DNA from: an uncultured Colwellia sp. | GTDB lineage: Bacteria > Pseudomonadota > Gammaproteobacteria > Enterobacterales > Alteromonadaceae | NCBI GenBank assembly: GCA_913049915.1 | Contig: CAJWZC010000017.1 | Coordinates: forward strand, 1-49,887 | Reading direction: 5' to 3' | Length of the DNA: 49,887 nucleotides | Program-made: the position numbers and the translations under genes | The notes under the pieces: model-generated | What the model saw: only the letters and a program-made list of their open reading frames with translations | Databases searched by the model: none | What the model was told of the DNA's origin: nothing | Shown here: positions 17,893 through 26,858 of the stretch, piece by piece | How positions within the stretch are numbered: the first letter of the stretch is position 1 | Layout of the letters: every line of letters starts with the position of its first letter

Positions 17893-19266
17893 ATGTTTAG
17901 ATTTTATTTTATAATAATTATATTGGTATTGTTGTTGCCTAGCCCGAGTTCCTTAGCCCTTGAAGTAAATGATCTGTACCAAGCTAATGTTGTCGTCGAC
18001 ACACAAGATCGAATACAACGTGAGCAGGCAATTAAAGAAGCATTACAAGGTGTTTTTTTGAAAGTTGGCGGGAAAAAGAGTGTATTAGCACATAACGTGT
18101 TAAAAAAAGCTCAAAAAAGAGCTAGTCGCTACGTTAGCCAATACAGATATCAACGTAAAGATGATCAGTTAAGTTTGATTGTTAGCTTTAACGAAGACAA
18201 AGTGAATCAATTGTTTGAAGAGGCTAATCTAGCCTTATGGGGTAGCTTACGTCCACAAGTTCTTTTGTGGCTAATTGATGAGCAAGGCGCTAGTCGTAGT
18301 ATTGTCGCATCCAATGCTGATTCTTTAATCCCTATTAGTGTTAATGAGTTCTCTACACAACGCGGTTTGCCTATTGTTATGCCTTTAATGGATTTGACTG
18401 ATAGTGCACAAGTTGTGTTAAATGATTTTTGGGGGTATTTCCCTGAACAAATACAGCAAGCTTCAGAACGCTATTTTGCCGACACTATTGTGGTCATGAG
18501 AGTTTCTGATTCGAGCTTAGTTGATGACGATTATAATAAAACAGAGGGAAATGTCACTAATGATGTTTCTTGTGGTTTGTTATGTGAGCAACAAGAGGTT
18601 GTTAGCCCTAAAGTTTTAGATTGGCGTGTGTTTACTCAAGGGACTCGTTATAGCAAAAAATACCAAGGTGTTGATAAAATCAGTTTGATTAACCAAGGCT
18701 TATCCGACATTACTGAATTGATTTATCAGTCTTATGCTTTATTAGCTTCTGCAGAAAATGACTTTGTTATTGAAGTTAATAATGTTACCTCATTAACCAG
18801 TGATACTCAGTTGTTTCATTTTTTAACAGATTTATCTGCGGTCAAAACAGTCACTTTAATTCGCGCACAAGGTGATGTTCGCCAATTTAAATTAGACTTA
18901 ATTGGCTCAAAATCTTCATTTTTAGCTTCATTAAAACTTAACGATAAGTTAACGCAACAGTTTGATGGTTTTAATCATACACAGCAATTTAATAACTTAG
19001 AAAATGTAAATGTTAATACAAGTAGTACTGAGCAAGTAAAGGAAACCGTGCTAGGCGAGACTGTTGAAAATACCGTTATTTCCGCAATTGTTACACCTGT
19101 AGATAAAAGTATCGCAGAAACTAACTCTTCGGTAGATAATAGCAGTTATTCAAATGCGAACTCTATTGATGAACTGACCAATAACGATCAGTTGAAAATG
19201 TTAACCGAAACAATACCACTTAGGATTATACCTAAAATGCCAGTTTTTTATTGGGAGCAAGGATGA
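17893..19266 (+). CDS. DUF2066 domain-containing secreted protein
   Basis: A 457-residue protein of unknown function. A Sec signal peptide covers about the first 23 residues (hydrophobic IIIILVLLLPSPSSLALEV). The DUF2066 region follows: NVVVDTQDRIQREQAIKEAL, FLKVGGKKSV, SRYVSQYRYQ. The part from about residue 375 to the end is low complexity, rich in N, S and T, and probably disordered. Its stop overlaps the hda start as ATGA (19263-19266), so translation of the two is probably coupled. This order next to purM is conserved in related genera. Why a periplasmic protein is coupled to a replication regulator is not known to me. Confidence 0.85.
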   Translation: MFRFYFIIIILVLLLPSPSSLALEVNDLYQANVVVDTQDRIQREQAIKEALQGVFLKVGGKKSVLAHNVLKKAQKRASRYVSQYRYQRKDDQLSLIVSFNEDKVNQLFEEANLALWGSLRPQVLLWLIDEQGASRSIVASNADSLIPISVNEFSTQRGLPIVMPLMDLTDSAQVVLNDFWGYFPEQIQQASERYFADTIVVMRVSDSSLVDDDYNKTEGNVTNDVSCGLLCEQQEVVSPKVLDWRVFTQGTRYSKKYQGVDKISLINQGLSDITELIYQSYALLASAENDFVIEVNNVTSLTSDTQLFHFLTDLSAVKTVTLIRAQGDVRQFKLDLIGSKSSFLASLKLNDKLTQQFDGFNHTQQFNNLENVNVNTSSTEQVKETVLGETVENTVISAIVTPVDKSIAETNSSVDNSSYSNANSIDELTNNDQLKMLTETIPLRIIPKMPVFYWEQG

Positions 19267-19970
19267 AGCAAGTCGCTCAATTAACCTTGATGGTACAATT
19301 ACCGGATGATGAAACTTTTATTAGTTTTAAAAGTGATCTTAATCAGGGCATTGTTAGCCAATTAAAATCTTATATAGATCCGTGTAAATCAACACCTCAC
19401 AGTTTTTATTTGTTTGGTTTATCGGCTACGGGTAAGTCGCATCTCATGCATGCTAGTAGTACTTATGCTGCGCAAATTGGCAAGTCGTCAGTTTGCTTAT
19501 CATGTGCAGAGTTAAAAAAATTACCAGTAGAAGTTTTAGATGGTTTAGAGCAAATTGATTTGATTTGTTTAGACGACATCCACCTAATTGCCGGTGATAA
19601 GCGCTGGCAACAAGCTATTTTTGATTTGTATAATCGTGTTCTTGAACAAAATAACTACTTATTAATTTCAGGTAACGAAAGTGCTCAACAGCTAGGTATA
19701 AGTTTACCTGATTTAGTCTCAAGACTGACTTGGGGATTAACGGAGCAAATTAAGCCACTTGATGATGACGAAAAGGTTATCGCTATACAATATCGTGCTA
19801 CCCAGCGTGGTTTGTTTTTGTCAGATGAAGTGGTTAAATTTTTACTTAATCGATTAAGTCGAGATATGGGAAGTTTAATTACCTCACTCGACATATTAGA
19901 TAAAGCTTCTATTCAAGAACAAAGAAAAATTACTATTCCTTTTATTAAAGAAGTACTCAGCCTTAGTTAA
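19263..19970 (+). CDS. hda: DnaA regulatory inactivator Hda
   Basis: An AAA+ protein that, with the DNA-loaded sliding clamp, stimulates ATP hydrolysis by DnaA and prevents over-initiation. It has 235 residues from ATG 19263; an upstream in-frame TTG at 19251 is less likely because GGGAGCAAGG serves as the ribosome-binding site for 19263. Walker A is GLSATGKSH and Walker B is LICLDDIHL; the arginine-finger region LPDLVSRLTWG and the C-terminal RKITIPFIKEVL match E. coli Hda. The N-terminal clamp-binding peptide reads QLTLMV where E. coli has QLSLPL, with the Pro replaced by Met. It is coupled to DUF2066 and followed by a strong terminator. Confidence 0.95.
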   Translation: MKQVAQLTLMVQLPDDETFISFKSDLNQGIVSQLKSYIDPCKSTPHSFYLFGLSATGKSHLMHASSTYAAQIGKSSVCLSCAELKKLPVEVLDGLEQIDLICLDDIHLIAGDKRWQQAIFDLYNRVLEQNNYLLISGNESAQQLGISLPDLVSRLTWGLTEQIKPLDDDEKVIAIQYRATQRGLFLSDEVVKFLLNRLSRDMGSLITSLDILDKASIQEQRKITIPFIKEVLSLS

Positions 19971-20003
19971 ACCATAGTATCGAATACATAGATCTTATAA
20001 AAC

Positions 20004-20034
20004 AAAAAACGCGACTTAATCAGTCGCGTTTTTT
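20004..20034. terminator. Bidirectional terminator between hda and the lipoprotein gene
   Basis: AAAAAACGCGACT / AGTCGCGTTTTTT forms a 13-base perfect stem with a 5-base loop. It is symmetrical and lies between two convergent genes. Confidence 0.9.
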
Positions 20035-20106
20035 ATTTGAATAGTGTTTAACATCTTAGCAATAAGACTATGTCTATGTATTATTTACAAGTCATGATTT
20101 TTATAA

Positions 20107-22047
20107 TTAATGAGCAGGTAACGGTTTTTGATAATAGCGGTTAAAGCTATTTAACGGTGCTACTTCAGCATTTTTTGATGTTACACGAGAAAACTCGTCA
20201 GGATTAGTATAACTTCTCAGTTTTTTTGTTAAATTACTCATGCTTAACTCGCTTGGACTAATGGCTAAATTATCAATCCAGCTATCTCCTTGAACCATTA
20301 CAATAGGTGTTGGAACTAAGTTAATTGCTCCTTGGCTATCAAATTCGGGTAATACACGACTTGCACTAAAAAGTACTCTAGCTCTTAATTTTTCATCGCC
20401 AATACGGCCACGTTGACCCCAAGTGACAATGTAATCACTAGCGGAAATATTTTCGCCTACGGGCTGGTTAGTGATAGCGACATCACGCAGTACCGCAAAG
20501 CGATTTTGCATCATCAACTCTTCAAATAACATAGCGTAATCTTCACGTAAACTTGAGTATGCATAAAAGTCAGAGGCGCGATCAGGACTGAAAAAGCCTT
20601 TGATATCTGCTGGTAAGTAGTTTTTTTGTGTTTGATTTGCAGTCTCGCCAGCAAAGCTCACTTGCCCTAAATCACGCATTTCTTGGCTTGATAATGGCAA
20701 GCTAATAGCTAATTCATCCGACTCAAAATTAGTACTGACCGCAGCATCGAGTACTCGTTGGTCACTAGTATGCACATACCACTCATTACTTGGAAAAAAA
20801 TCATTAGCATGAGCAAGTTCATGGTACATCAGTGATGTTAGGCGTAATAACCCCTCGGCTGCAGTGCGAGTAATACGCGATGATTTATTGAAATTAAAAC
20901 TAGCATAATCATTATCTTTGACATAGCGCCACGGCATAACGAATTGTAAGTCGTTACCAAAATCAGCCCTAAAATCGGGCGCTTCATTGATAGTATCTCG
21001 CTCTTGAGGGGTTAACCAAAAGTTTTCTGCATCTAAATATATAGCGCCTGTTGCAGCCCAATAAAATGAAGGACGAACATCATATGCAATAACAATTGCA
21101 GTGGTAGCTCTTAATAAGTTTTTTATATCGTTGTTAGTATCATTATCGGTCAAAAAATCTTTAAAACGATCGCCCATCCATCTATGTGAAACGACAACGC
21201 GGTTCATAATGTTTGTTATTGATGGGGCAGCTGACGAGCTTTTTACTTCCTCTGCAATTAGCGGAGTTTTCGCTAAAGTACATGAGCTATCTAAAGTGTT
21301 AGAGTAAACACAAGCAACTAATTTATCAGCATAAGGACTATTACTATTATAAGCAAAAACCGTAGCTATACGGTCTGAAAAGTAAGCATTACTCTCGATT
21401 GAAGCCGCTGGCTGTACTAATACCGCTACTATATCACTATAGCTGATATTATCTGAATCAGAGGCTGAAACACTGAATTCAATGATGGTATCTAAATTCA
21501 CGTTTGGTGCATCAAAAAATATGGCGAGATCACCATTAGTATTTTCCGTTGTTAAAGTAACAGTAGGACCAGAGACTTGGTTCCATACCACTGTATTTAA
21601 ATCAATACTTTCATGCAGCTCACTTCGAAATGATACTTTATTTTCCGCTAATACCAGATGAGATAAACGGTTGGTTACTTTATGATAATCACTATTGACA
21701 GCAATATTTTTTTCTAATGTTTTTTCAAGTTCATTATTAAGAGTAAAAGTGACCCTGAAATTGTAATCACCTGCAAGAGTTGGGGTAAAGGAAATTACTT
21801 TACTTGCTTTCGTTAAAATAGTGACAGGTTCTCCAGCGGTTTGCTGCCAGCTAATATTACTAACGTTGTCGTTAGGATAGTGAAGGAGAAGATCAATACC
21901 TTGGTTAATATTTTGTGTTTTATCCAGCTGTACTATGCCATCTGTTGGATAATCCGTGTCGTTAAAAGAATTACCATTACACGCCGTTAATAATGTGACG
22001 AGTAAAAATGAGGGCAGTAAGTAGACATTTACAATATTTAGGGGCAT
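20107..22047 (-). CDS. Large lipoprotein with PKD-like domains and an HExxH motif
   Basis: A 646-residue protein I do not recognise as a named family. The lipoprotein signal has lipobox LTAC with Cys 23. Two beta-sandwich-like segments resemble PKD/REJ repeats: about residues 35-115 (SWQQTAGEPVTI, TPTLAGDYNFRVTFT) and about 120-213 (VWNQVSGPTVTL, FSVSASDSD). The C-terminal half contains LMYHELAHANDFF, an HExxH zinc-protease motif (HELAH 409-413), with acidic candidates for a third ligand downstream (REDYAMLFEE, about 501-510). Membrane anchoring plus sugar- or protein-binding-like repeats and a protease domain suggest a surface or periplasmic metallopeptidase; this is inference. It appears to be transcribed alone. 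Confidence 0.75.
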   Translation of the reverse strand: MPLNIVNVYLLPSFLLVTLLTACNGNSFNDTDYPTDGIVQLDKTQNINQGIDLLLHYPNDNVSNISWQQTAGEPVTILTKASKVISFTPTLAGDYNFRVTFTLNNELEKTLEKNIAVNSDYHKVTNRLSHLVLAENKVSFRSELHESIDLNTVVWNQVSGPTVTLTTENTNGDLAIFFDAPNVNLDTIIEFSVSASDSDNISYSDIVAVLVQPAASIESNAYFSDRIATVFAYNSNSPYADKLVACVYSNTLDSSCTLAKTPLIAEEVKSSSAAPSITNIMNRVVVSHRWMGDRFKDFLTDNDTNNDIKNLLRATTAIVIAYDVRPSFYWAATGAIYLDAENFWLTPQERDTINEAPDFRADFGNDLQFVMPWRYVKDNDYASFNFNKSSRITRTAAEGLLRLTSLMYHELAHANDFFPSNEWYVHTSDQRVLDAAVSTNFESDELAISLPLSSQEMRDLGQVSFAGETANQTQKNYLPADIKGFFSPDRASDFYAYSSLREDYAMLFEELMMQNRFAVLRDVAITNQPVGENISASDYIVTWGQRGRIGDEKLRARVLFSASRVLPEFDSQGAINLVPTPIVMVQGDSWIDNLAISPSELSMSNLTKKLRSYTNPDEFSRVTSKNAEVAPLNSFNRYYQKPLPAH

Positions 22048-22396
22048 TTACTTCTTCCTTACTATTATTTGAACCAAAACGGTTCTATACCGGTTAACAT
22101 TAAAGATGCATGTTTCACAGTACTTGAGCATTTCAATTCAAGGGAATGTGATGAAATACTAATTATTCAGGAGAATGTACACCTGCATTCTCTAATAAAC
22201 TAAATCCATGTGACGTCCTTATAAATTAAAGCAACGATGAAGTGATGTTGCTAAAATCCTCTTTGATGGGTTTAAAATCACTTTATACTGCATTAAATAA
22301 TCAAACCATAGAATGACTATGCTTAAATTATTTGCCTTACCTAAGGTAACTTTAATTCCTACTGAAATCCTGCACTTTAAATGGTAATGGCTATGA
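22048..22396. other. Intergenic region carrying repeat copy B
   Basis: This 349-base gap between two minus-strand genes is mostly a copy of the dispersed composite repeat (22115-22320). No ORF or RNA gene is visible. The promoter of the lipoprotein gene must lie near its left end. Confidence 0.6.
22115..22320 (-). repeat. Dispersed composite repeat, copy B
   Basis: Its reverse complement follows copy C (34530-34850) block for block: ATTCTAT, GCAGTATAAAG, TTAAACC, AAGGACG, then the module TTATTAGAGAATGCAGG with ACATTCTCCTGAAT. The module lies at about 22160-22240. Orientation is opposite to copy C. Confidence 0.75.
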
Positions 22397-22804
22397 CTAT
22401 TTATTATCTGAATTTTCGTCTTTCTTTTTTCGGATGCTTAAACCAAGCTCCTGACCACGAAATTTAGCGTAATAAGTGGCACCAAAAAACATAGTACTAG
22501 CAAAAATCAACTCTAATATTGCCCATATTCTATCTGCAGGTAATACCCAGAGTGTTGTTAAACTATGTAAAAAATAGATTAATACAATAAAATTAGACCA
22601 GGCATAGGTAAAAGGGTTGCCTTGTAACATACCTTTTAACGGAAAGAGCAATGGTAGCGTAAATATCAGTAACGCAGTCGGAACACTTAAGCTCTCGCTG
22701 GGGCTGAGAAAAATTAACCATAACGGCATAAATAGGAGTAAAGAGAAATAGCCTATAAGTGCTATTTTTTTGTAGTTTTTTGTTGATAATCTTTGTTTAT
22801 TCAT
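22397..22804 (-). CDS. DUF2069 domain-containing membrane protein
   Basis: A small integral membrane protein of 135 residues with about four hydrophobic segments (near residues 13-30, 38-54, 66-83 and 87-107) and a charged C-terminal tail (RKKKDENSDNK). It fits DUF2069, which is regularly found next to arsC/yfgD and bepA in Gammaproteobacteria. The function is unknown. It lies 42 bases after the ArsC-family gene in the same direction, so it is probably the last gene of a bepA-arsC-DUF2069 operon. Confidence 0.85.
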   Translation of the reverse strand: MNKQRLSTKNYKKIALIGYFSLLLFMPLWLIFLSPSESLSVPTALLIFTLPLLFPLKGMLQGNPFTYAWSNFIVLIYFLHSLTTLWVLPADRIWAILELIFASTMFFGATYYAKFRGQELGLSIRKKKDENSDNK

Positions 22805-22846
22805 TGGGCTACTTATCTATATTAAGAGGGTAACTGTATCGTATTA

Positions 22847-23197
22847 TTAGAAAAAATCTAAAACATTTTCAGGAGGGCGACCAATAATCGCTTTACTGCC
22901 ATTAGTTACAATAGGACGCTCAATTAATTTTGGCGTATTAGCCATGGCGTTAATGAGTATCTCTTCATTAGCACCTTTCAAGCTCTGCTCAGAAAAATCA
23001 GCTTCTTTTACGCGCATCATGCTAAGTGCGGAGCAATCTAGCTGTACTAATAACTGCCTAATGTCATCAGGATTCAGTGGTGTTTTTAAATATTCTATAA
23101 TATGAATATCTTGATTTTCCTTTTGTGCCTGTTCTTCAAGTAATGATAAAGTTTGACGACTTTTAGAGCATCTAGGGTTGTGATAAATAGTGAACAT
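22847..23197 (-). CDS. arsC: ArsC family thioredoxin-fold reductase (YfgD-like)
   Basis: A 116-residue protein of the glutaredoxin-dependent arsenate reductase family. The active-site Cys 10 lies in NPRCSKSRQTL, and the C-terminal part has the family pattern RPIVTNGSKAIIGRPPENVL. Its position directly after bepA matches E. coli yfgD, whose arsenate reductase role is not established, so arsenic detoxification should be treated as possible only. No other ars genes are nearby. GGAG precedes the ATG. It is 47 bases downstream of bepA. Confidence 0.88.
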   Translation of the reverse strand: MFTIYHNPRCSKSRQTLSLLEEQAQKENQDIHIIEYLKTPLNPDDIRQLLVQLDCSALSMMRVKEADFSEQSLKGANEEILINAMANTPKLIERPIVTNGSKAIIGRPPENVLDFF

Positions 23198-23244
23198 TGC
23201 TTCTCCTTTACTAATTTATTGATAATTAAACGGTAATAAAAACA

Positions 23245-24714
23245 CTATAAACGTTTTAAACGATTCTCTTGTTCTTGAAATTGTAAGATACGTGCCTTTA
23301 CTCTTTTTTGCATTAAAGGCTGCTCTTCAAGGAATGCATAACTAGTTTGTAATTCGTCCACTGCTTTTGAGTATGCGCCAAGTAAAGCCATAACTTCAGC
23401 TTTACTCATATGCATTAAACCTGTCTTTTCTTGAGCGCGATATAATATTGTTAATATATCATAAGCAATAAAGTTACCTGGATTGACTAATAAAAAGTCT
23501 TGTAATATTTGCGCCGCAAGATCATATTCTTTAACTTTAAGTAGTGCGTTAGCATAGTTTAAACTTACTACTTGATTATTTGGCATGAATAAGTTTAATC
23601 GCTCAAGCATTTTTATTGCTTTAGCCGCCTGGTTATTTGCTATATAAACATCAGTTAATGCATCAACATAGAATAAATTATTTTTATCATTTTGCTTTAA
23701 GGTTTCGAGTACTTGCAAAGCTTTGGTTGTTTGTTTGTTTTCAAAATACGATAGTGCTAAACCATATTGCGCAGCAGCTTTAATTGCAAAGCGTTTTTTC
23801 GCTAATTGTTGCTTAAAAAAGCTGATGTTACCTTTTGGATCGCCTTGGTATCTGGCTTTTAATCTCGCTTTGGTCAGTTCGAAGTCTAGACTCGGGGGTA
23901 AGGGTCTTGCTGGATAATTTAATGCGCGTTGACGAGCATCGGCAATACGAGATTCTGGTAGTGGGTGGGTAAGTAACATAGCTGGTGGCTTGCTAGCATA
24001 GCGGTATTTAGCAGACATTTTGCTAAAAAAGCTTGCAGCACCTTGTGGATCAAAATTACTAATGGCCAACAAGGCAATACCGACTCTATCTGCTTCTTGT
24101 TCATTACCACGCGTGTAATTAATACTCGCTTGTTGAGAAACCGCCATACTCGCACTTAGTGCAGCCATTCCTACTGTTGGGTTAACTAAAGTAAGTAGTA
24201 CACTAGAAAGCATGGCTGCCATAGTTAAGCTTTGTGTTTGGCTTTGTGATTCGAGTCGACGTGCTAAATGACGCTGGGTAACGTGTGATATTTCATGAGC
24301 AATAACTGAGGCTAATTCACTTTCAGTGTCAGCAGTGGTTACTAAACCACTATGGATGCCTACGTGACCACCAAAAAATGCAAAAGCGTTTAATTCGTTA
24401 TTATTGATCAGGAAAAACTCAAAAGCATAATTAACCCCTTGAGCATTTTTAACTAGGGAGTTACCTAAATGGTTTATGTATTCTATTAGGACGGGATCTT
24501 GAACGAGTGGTTGTGAACCACGTAATTGGCGCATCATCGCTTTACCAATTTGCAGCTCTTTATCTATTGATAATACGCTGTAACCAGAAATACCTATATC
24601 AGGTAATTTATTTCTATTGTTCTGATTATCAATGGCACTAGCATTAAAACTAGTGGCTGTGGCAATACCTAATGTTAATAACAAGGTAATAAACATGGAT
24701 TTTAGGTTAAACAA
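23245..24714 (-). CDS. bepA: Periplasmic beta-barrel assembly-enhancing protease
   Basis: An M48 family metallopeptidase and chaperone in the periplasm that helps the BAM complex and degrades stalled outer-membrane proteins such as LptD. It has 489 residues, like E. coli BepA (487). A signal peptide covers about residues 1-27. The zinc motif is HEISH (140-144); the third ligand lies in NEQEADRVG, and LLTHPLPESR carries the regulatory His loop described for E. coli. TPR-like repeats fill the C-terminal half (from about 270). It heads a likely operon with arsC and DUF2069. Confidence 0.95.
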   Translation of the reverse strand: MFNLKSMFITLLLTLGIATATSFNASAIDNQNNRNKLPDIGISGYSVLSIDKELQIGKAMMRQLRGSQPLVQDPVLIEYINHLGNSLVKNAQGVNYAFEFFLINNNELNAFAFFGGHVGIHSGLVTTADTESELASVIAHEISHVTQRHLARRLESQSQTQSLTMAAMLSSVLLTLVNPTVGMAALSASMAVSQQASINYTRGNEQEADRVGIALLAISNFDPQGAASFFSKMSAKYRYASKPPAMLLTHPLPESRIADARQRALNYPARPLPPSLDFELTKARLKARYQGDPKGNISFFKQQLAKKRFAIKAAAQYGLALSYFENKQTTKALQVLETLKQNDKNNLFYVDALTDVYIANNQAAKAIKMLERLNLFMPNNQVVSLNYANALLKVKEYDLAAQILQDFLLVNPGNFIAYDILTILYRAQEKTGLMHMSKAEVMALLGAYSKAVDELQTSYAFLEEQPLMQKRVKARILQFQEQENRLKRL

Positions 24715-24770
24715 TATTACATCCTAGGGTCATAATTTAATTATACGCGAGTGATTAAGTTCACTTAGGC

Positions 24771-25373
24771 TTATTGGGTAAGAATATTACCATTTCTTTT
24801 AGCTATTTCTTGATAAAACTCGGCAATACTATAACCTTTGACCGTAATAATTTGAAAAGATTCGCTTAATGTCGTGATTAATTGTTCAACTTTGTAGTGC
24901 GCGAATTTTAATAGTGCTATATCAGCTTCATCACCGTGTTGAAAACAGTGAATAGCAAAAGTAATTAAGCTGTTAATTCGAAAAAGCATTTGCATGTTCT
25001 CAGGAACCCAATGCTTAAAAGGGCAGTTACCTTCTTGAATCATAATCATACTGACAACTTCACCGTCAATAGCAGGAAAACAATGTAACTCGTAGCCCAT
25101 GTCATTAAACTCATGGCGCAAACTAATTTGTGGTTTGTTTTTTAGTTGAATACTACCATCAACACTTTTACTTGCGCCTAATAAGGGTAAGTTCCAGGTG
25201 TTTGAGTTTAAAACCTGCTTGTAGACACTATCAAAACCATGGGTAAGTATGCCATCTAAATCACCTAATGATGAGGCAAACAGATGATAAAGAGCTGACG
25301 TCTCTCCCCAGTTTATTTTCTTTTTATACGCATTAATTTCTTTTAAGTTAGCTGTTCGACTTAATGAGCTCAT
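24771..25373 (-). CDS. Uncharacterised 200-residue protein
   Basis: I do not recognise this protein. It has no signal peptide or membrane segment and looks cytoplasmic. Visible features are a conserved-looking core (LRHEFNDMGYELHCFPAIDGEVVSM in two parts), a Cys-Pro segment (EGNCPFKHW) and a helical C-terminal half (MQMLFRINSLITFAIHCF). It lies 57 bases upstream of bepA in the same direction and divergent from the TusA-like gene, so it may be co-transcribed with bepA. The complete frame and codon use like its neighbours support it being a real gene. Confidence 0.65.
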   Translation of the reverse strand: MSSLSRTANLKEINAYKKKINWGETSALYHLFASSLGDLDGILTHGFDSVYKQVLNSNTWNLPLLGASKSVDGSIQLKNKPQISLRHEFNDMGYELHCFPAIDGEVVSMIMIQEGNCPFKHWVPENMQMLFRINSLITFAIHCFQHGDEADIALLKFAHYKVEQLITTLSESFQIITVKGYSIAEFYQEIAKRNGNILTQ

Positions 25374-25508
25374 TTAATTAATACTCCTAGCAAAAAATTG
25401 ATTTTCATAAGACTTCCCTATACAGGTAGGCTATTATAACTTGAATTAGTACAAAGGATTAATTGTCGCAAATTAGTGAATTAAACTAAAGCGATGTTTT
25501 AAGATTAT

Positions 25509-25757
25509 ATGATTTATAAATATGATGGTAGAGGAGAAAAATGTCCTGTACCTTTAGTTAATTTACGTTTGTTACTAAAAAAAATGCAAGGTAGCGATCA
25601 ATGTATAATTAGCATTGATGATATCGGCTCTATTAGTGATATCCCTAAGTTGTTGGATAAGCAGGGTTATTGTTTTCATGAACATGCCATTAAAAATGGT
25701 TTCGTCGAGATAAAAATTGATGCACTCAAGCACAATAAGTCAGAATTAAAGAAATAG
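25509..25757 (+). CDS. TusA-like (SirA family) sulfurtransferase protein
   Basis: An 82-residue cytoplasmic protein with the TusA/SirA fold. The hallmark CPxP motif is present near the start (GEKCPVPLVNLR, Cys 12), followed by a short helix and the strand pattern of the family (IISIDDIGSISDIP). Family members carry sulfur as a persulfide on this Cys for tRNA thiolation, molybdenum cofactor or sulfur metabolism, but paralogues like this one are often of unknown role. It lies 6 bases upstream of the PerM-like transporter, so the two form an operon. It may not be TusA itself. Confidence 0.85.
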   Translation: MIYKYDGRGEKCPVPLVNLRLLLKKMQGSDQCIISIDDIGSISDIPKLLDKQGYCFHEHAIKNGFVEIKIDALKHNKSELKK

Positions 25758-25763
25758 GTAGTT

Positions 25764-26840
25764 ATGTTTAAGTTATTTAGTGATTGGTATACCCGTAAGT
25801 TCTCAGACCCTCATGCGGTCACTTTAGTTGTTATTTTAATCTGTATTGCACTGTTTATTGCTTTGTTTAGTAGTTTACTGATGCCGGTATTTGTCGCTAT
25901 AGCATTAGCTTTTTTGTTAGACCTGCCGGTTAATAAACTAATGCAGAACTCAATGTCGCGTTCTAGTGCAACAGTCGTCGTTGTTGTCACATTTATAGGA
26001 TTTTCCTTATTAGCAGTATTAGGATTAATGCCTCTTATTTGGAAACAAAGTAGTAATTTATTGCAAGAAATACCTCATATGATTACCCAGGTACAAGTAT
26101 ACTTAATGACCTTGCCTGAAAAATATCCTGATTTAGTCGATGTAGCTCAAATAGAAAGTTTTATTGTCCTGGTCAATGATAATTTACTTGAATGGGGACA
26201 GGTAGCACTTAAAGCTTCATTAAACTCTATTTCTGATATTGTCGCTTTAATGGTTTACCTCATTCTTGTACCACTAATGATATTTTTCTTCTTAAAAGAT
26301 AAAACAGAGTTAATGAGCAGTATTGCGCATTTCTTACCTAAAGAGCGCCGTATGGCGATTAAGGTAAGCCAAGAAATGAACCAACAAATTTTGAATTATA
26401 TCCGTGGTAAAGTCATTGAAATTCTTATTGTTGGCACATCAACGACTATTGCTTTTATTTTCCTTGATTTACAATATGCTTTACTACTAGGCGTTTTAGT
26501 TGGTTTGTCTGTACTGGTCCCCTATGTTGGCGCGACCGTTGTAACCTTGCCTGTTATGTTGGTAGCACTTTTTCAATTTGGATTTAGTAGTGAGTTTGGT
26601 TACGTTATGCTTGCTTATGGTATTATTCAAGCTGTCGATGGTAATGTAATTGTCCCTTTACTTTTTTCTGAGGCGGTTAATTTACATCCTGTTATTATTA
26701 TCATAGCGGTGATATTTTTTGGTGGTTTATGGGGTTTTTGGGGTGTTTTTTTTGCAATTCCTCTAGCAACCCTAGTGAAGGCGGTAATAAATGCCTGGCC
26801 GACGATACCGGATACGCAAAGTATTAGTGAAGTACAATGA
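25764..26840 (+). CDS. perM: AI-2E family transporter, PerM-like
   Basis: A 358-residue inner-membrane protein with about eight hydrophobic segments: three near the N-terminus (about 20-40, 40-55, 63-85), one at about 150-175 and a cluster from 215 to 340. Family landmarks include LLVGLSVLVPYVGA-like residues around 245-260 and GVFFAIPLATLVKAV at the C-terminus. The AI-2E name is historical; transport of autoinducer-2 is not implied. In E. coli perM is also a neighbour of bepA and divergent from it, which supports this assignment. It is co-transcribed with the TusA-like gene. Confidence 0.85.
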   Translation: MFKLFSDWYTRKFSDPHAVTLVVILICIALFIALFSSLLMPVFVAIALAFLLDLPVNKLMQNSMSRSSATVVVVVTFIGFSLLAVLGLMPLIWKQSSNLLQEIPHMITQVQVYLMTLPEKYPDLVDVAQIESFIVLVNDNLLEWGQVALKASLNSISDIVALMVYLILVPLMIFFFLKDKTELMSSIAHFLPKERRMAIKVSQEMNQQILNYIRGKVIEILIVGTSTTIAFIFLDLQYALLLGVLVGLSVLVPYVGATVVTLPVMLVALFQFGFSSEFGYVMLAYGIIQAVDGNVIVPLLFSEAVNLHPVIIIIAVIFFGGLWGFWGVFFAIPLATLVKAVINAWPTIPDTQSISEVQ

Positions 26841-26858
26841 TAGTTAAGTTATAAAGGA

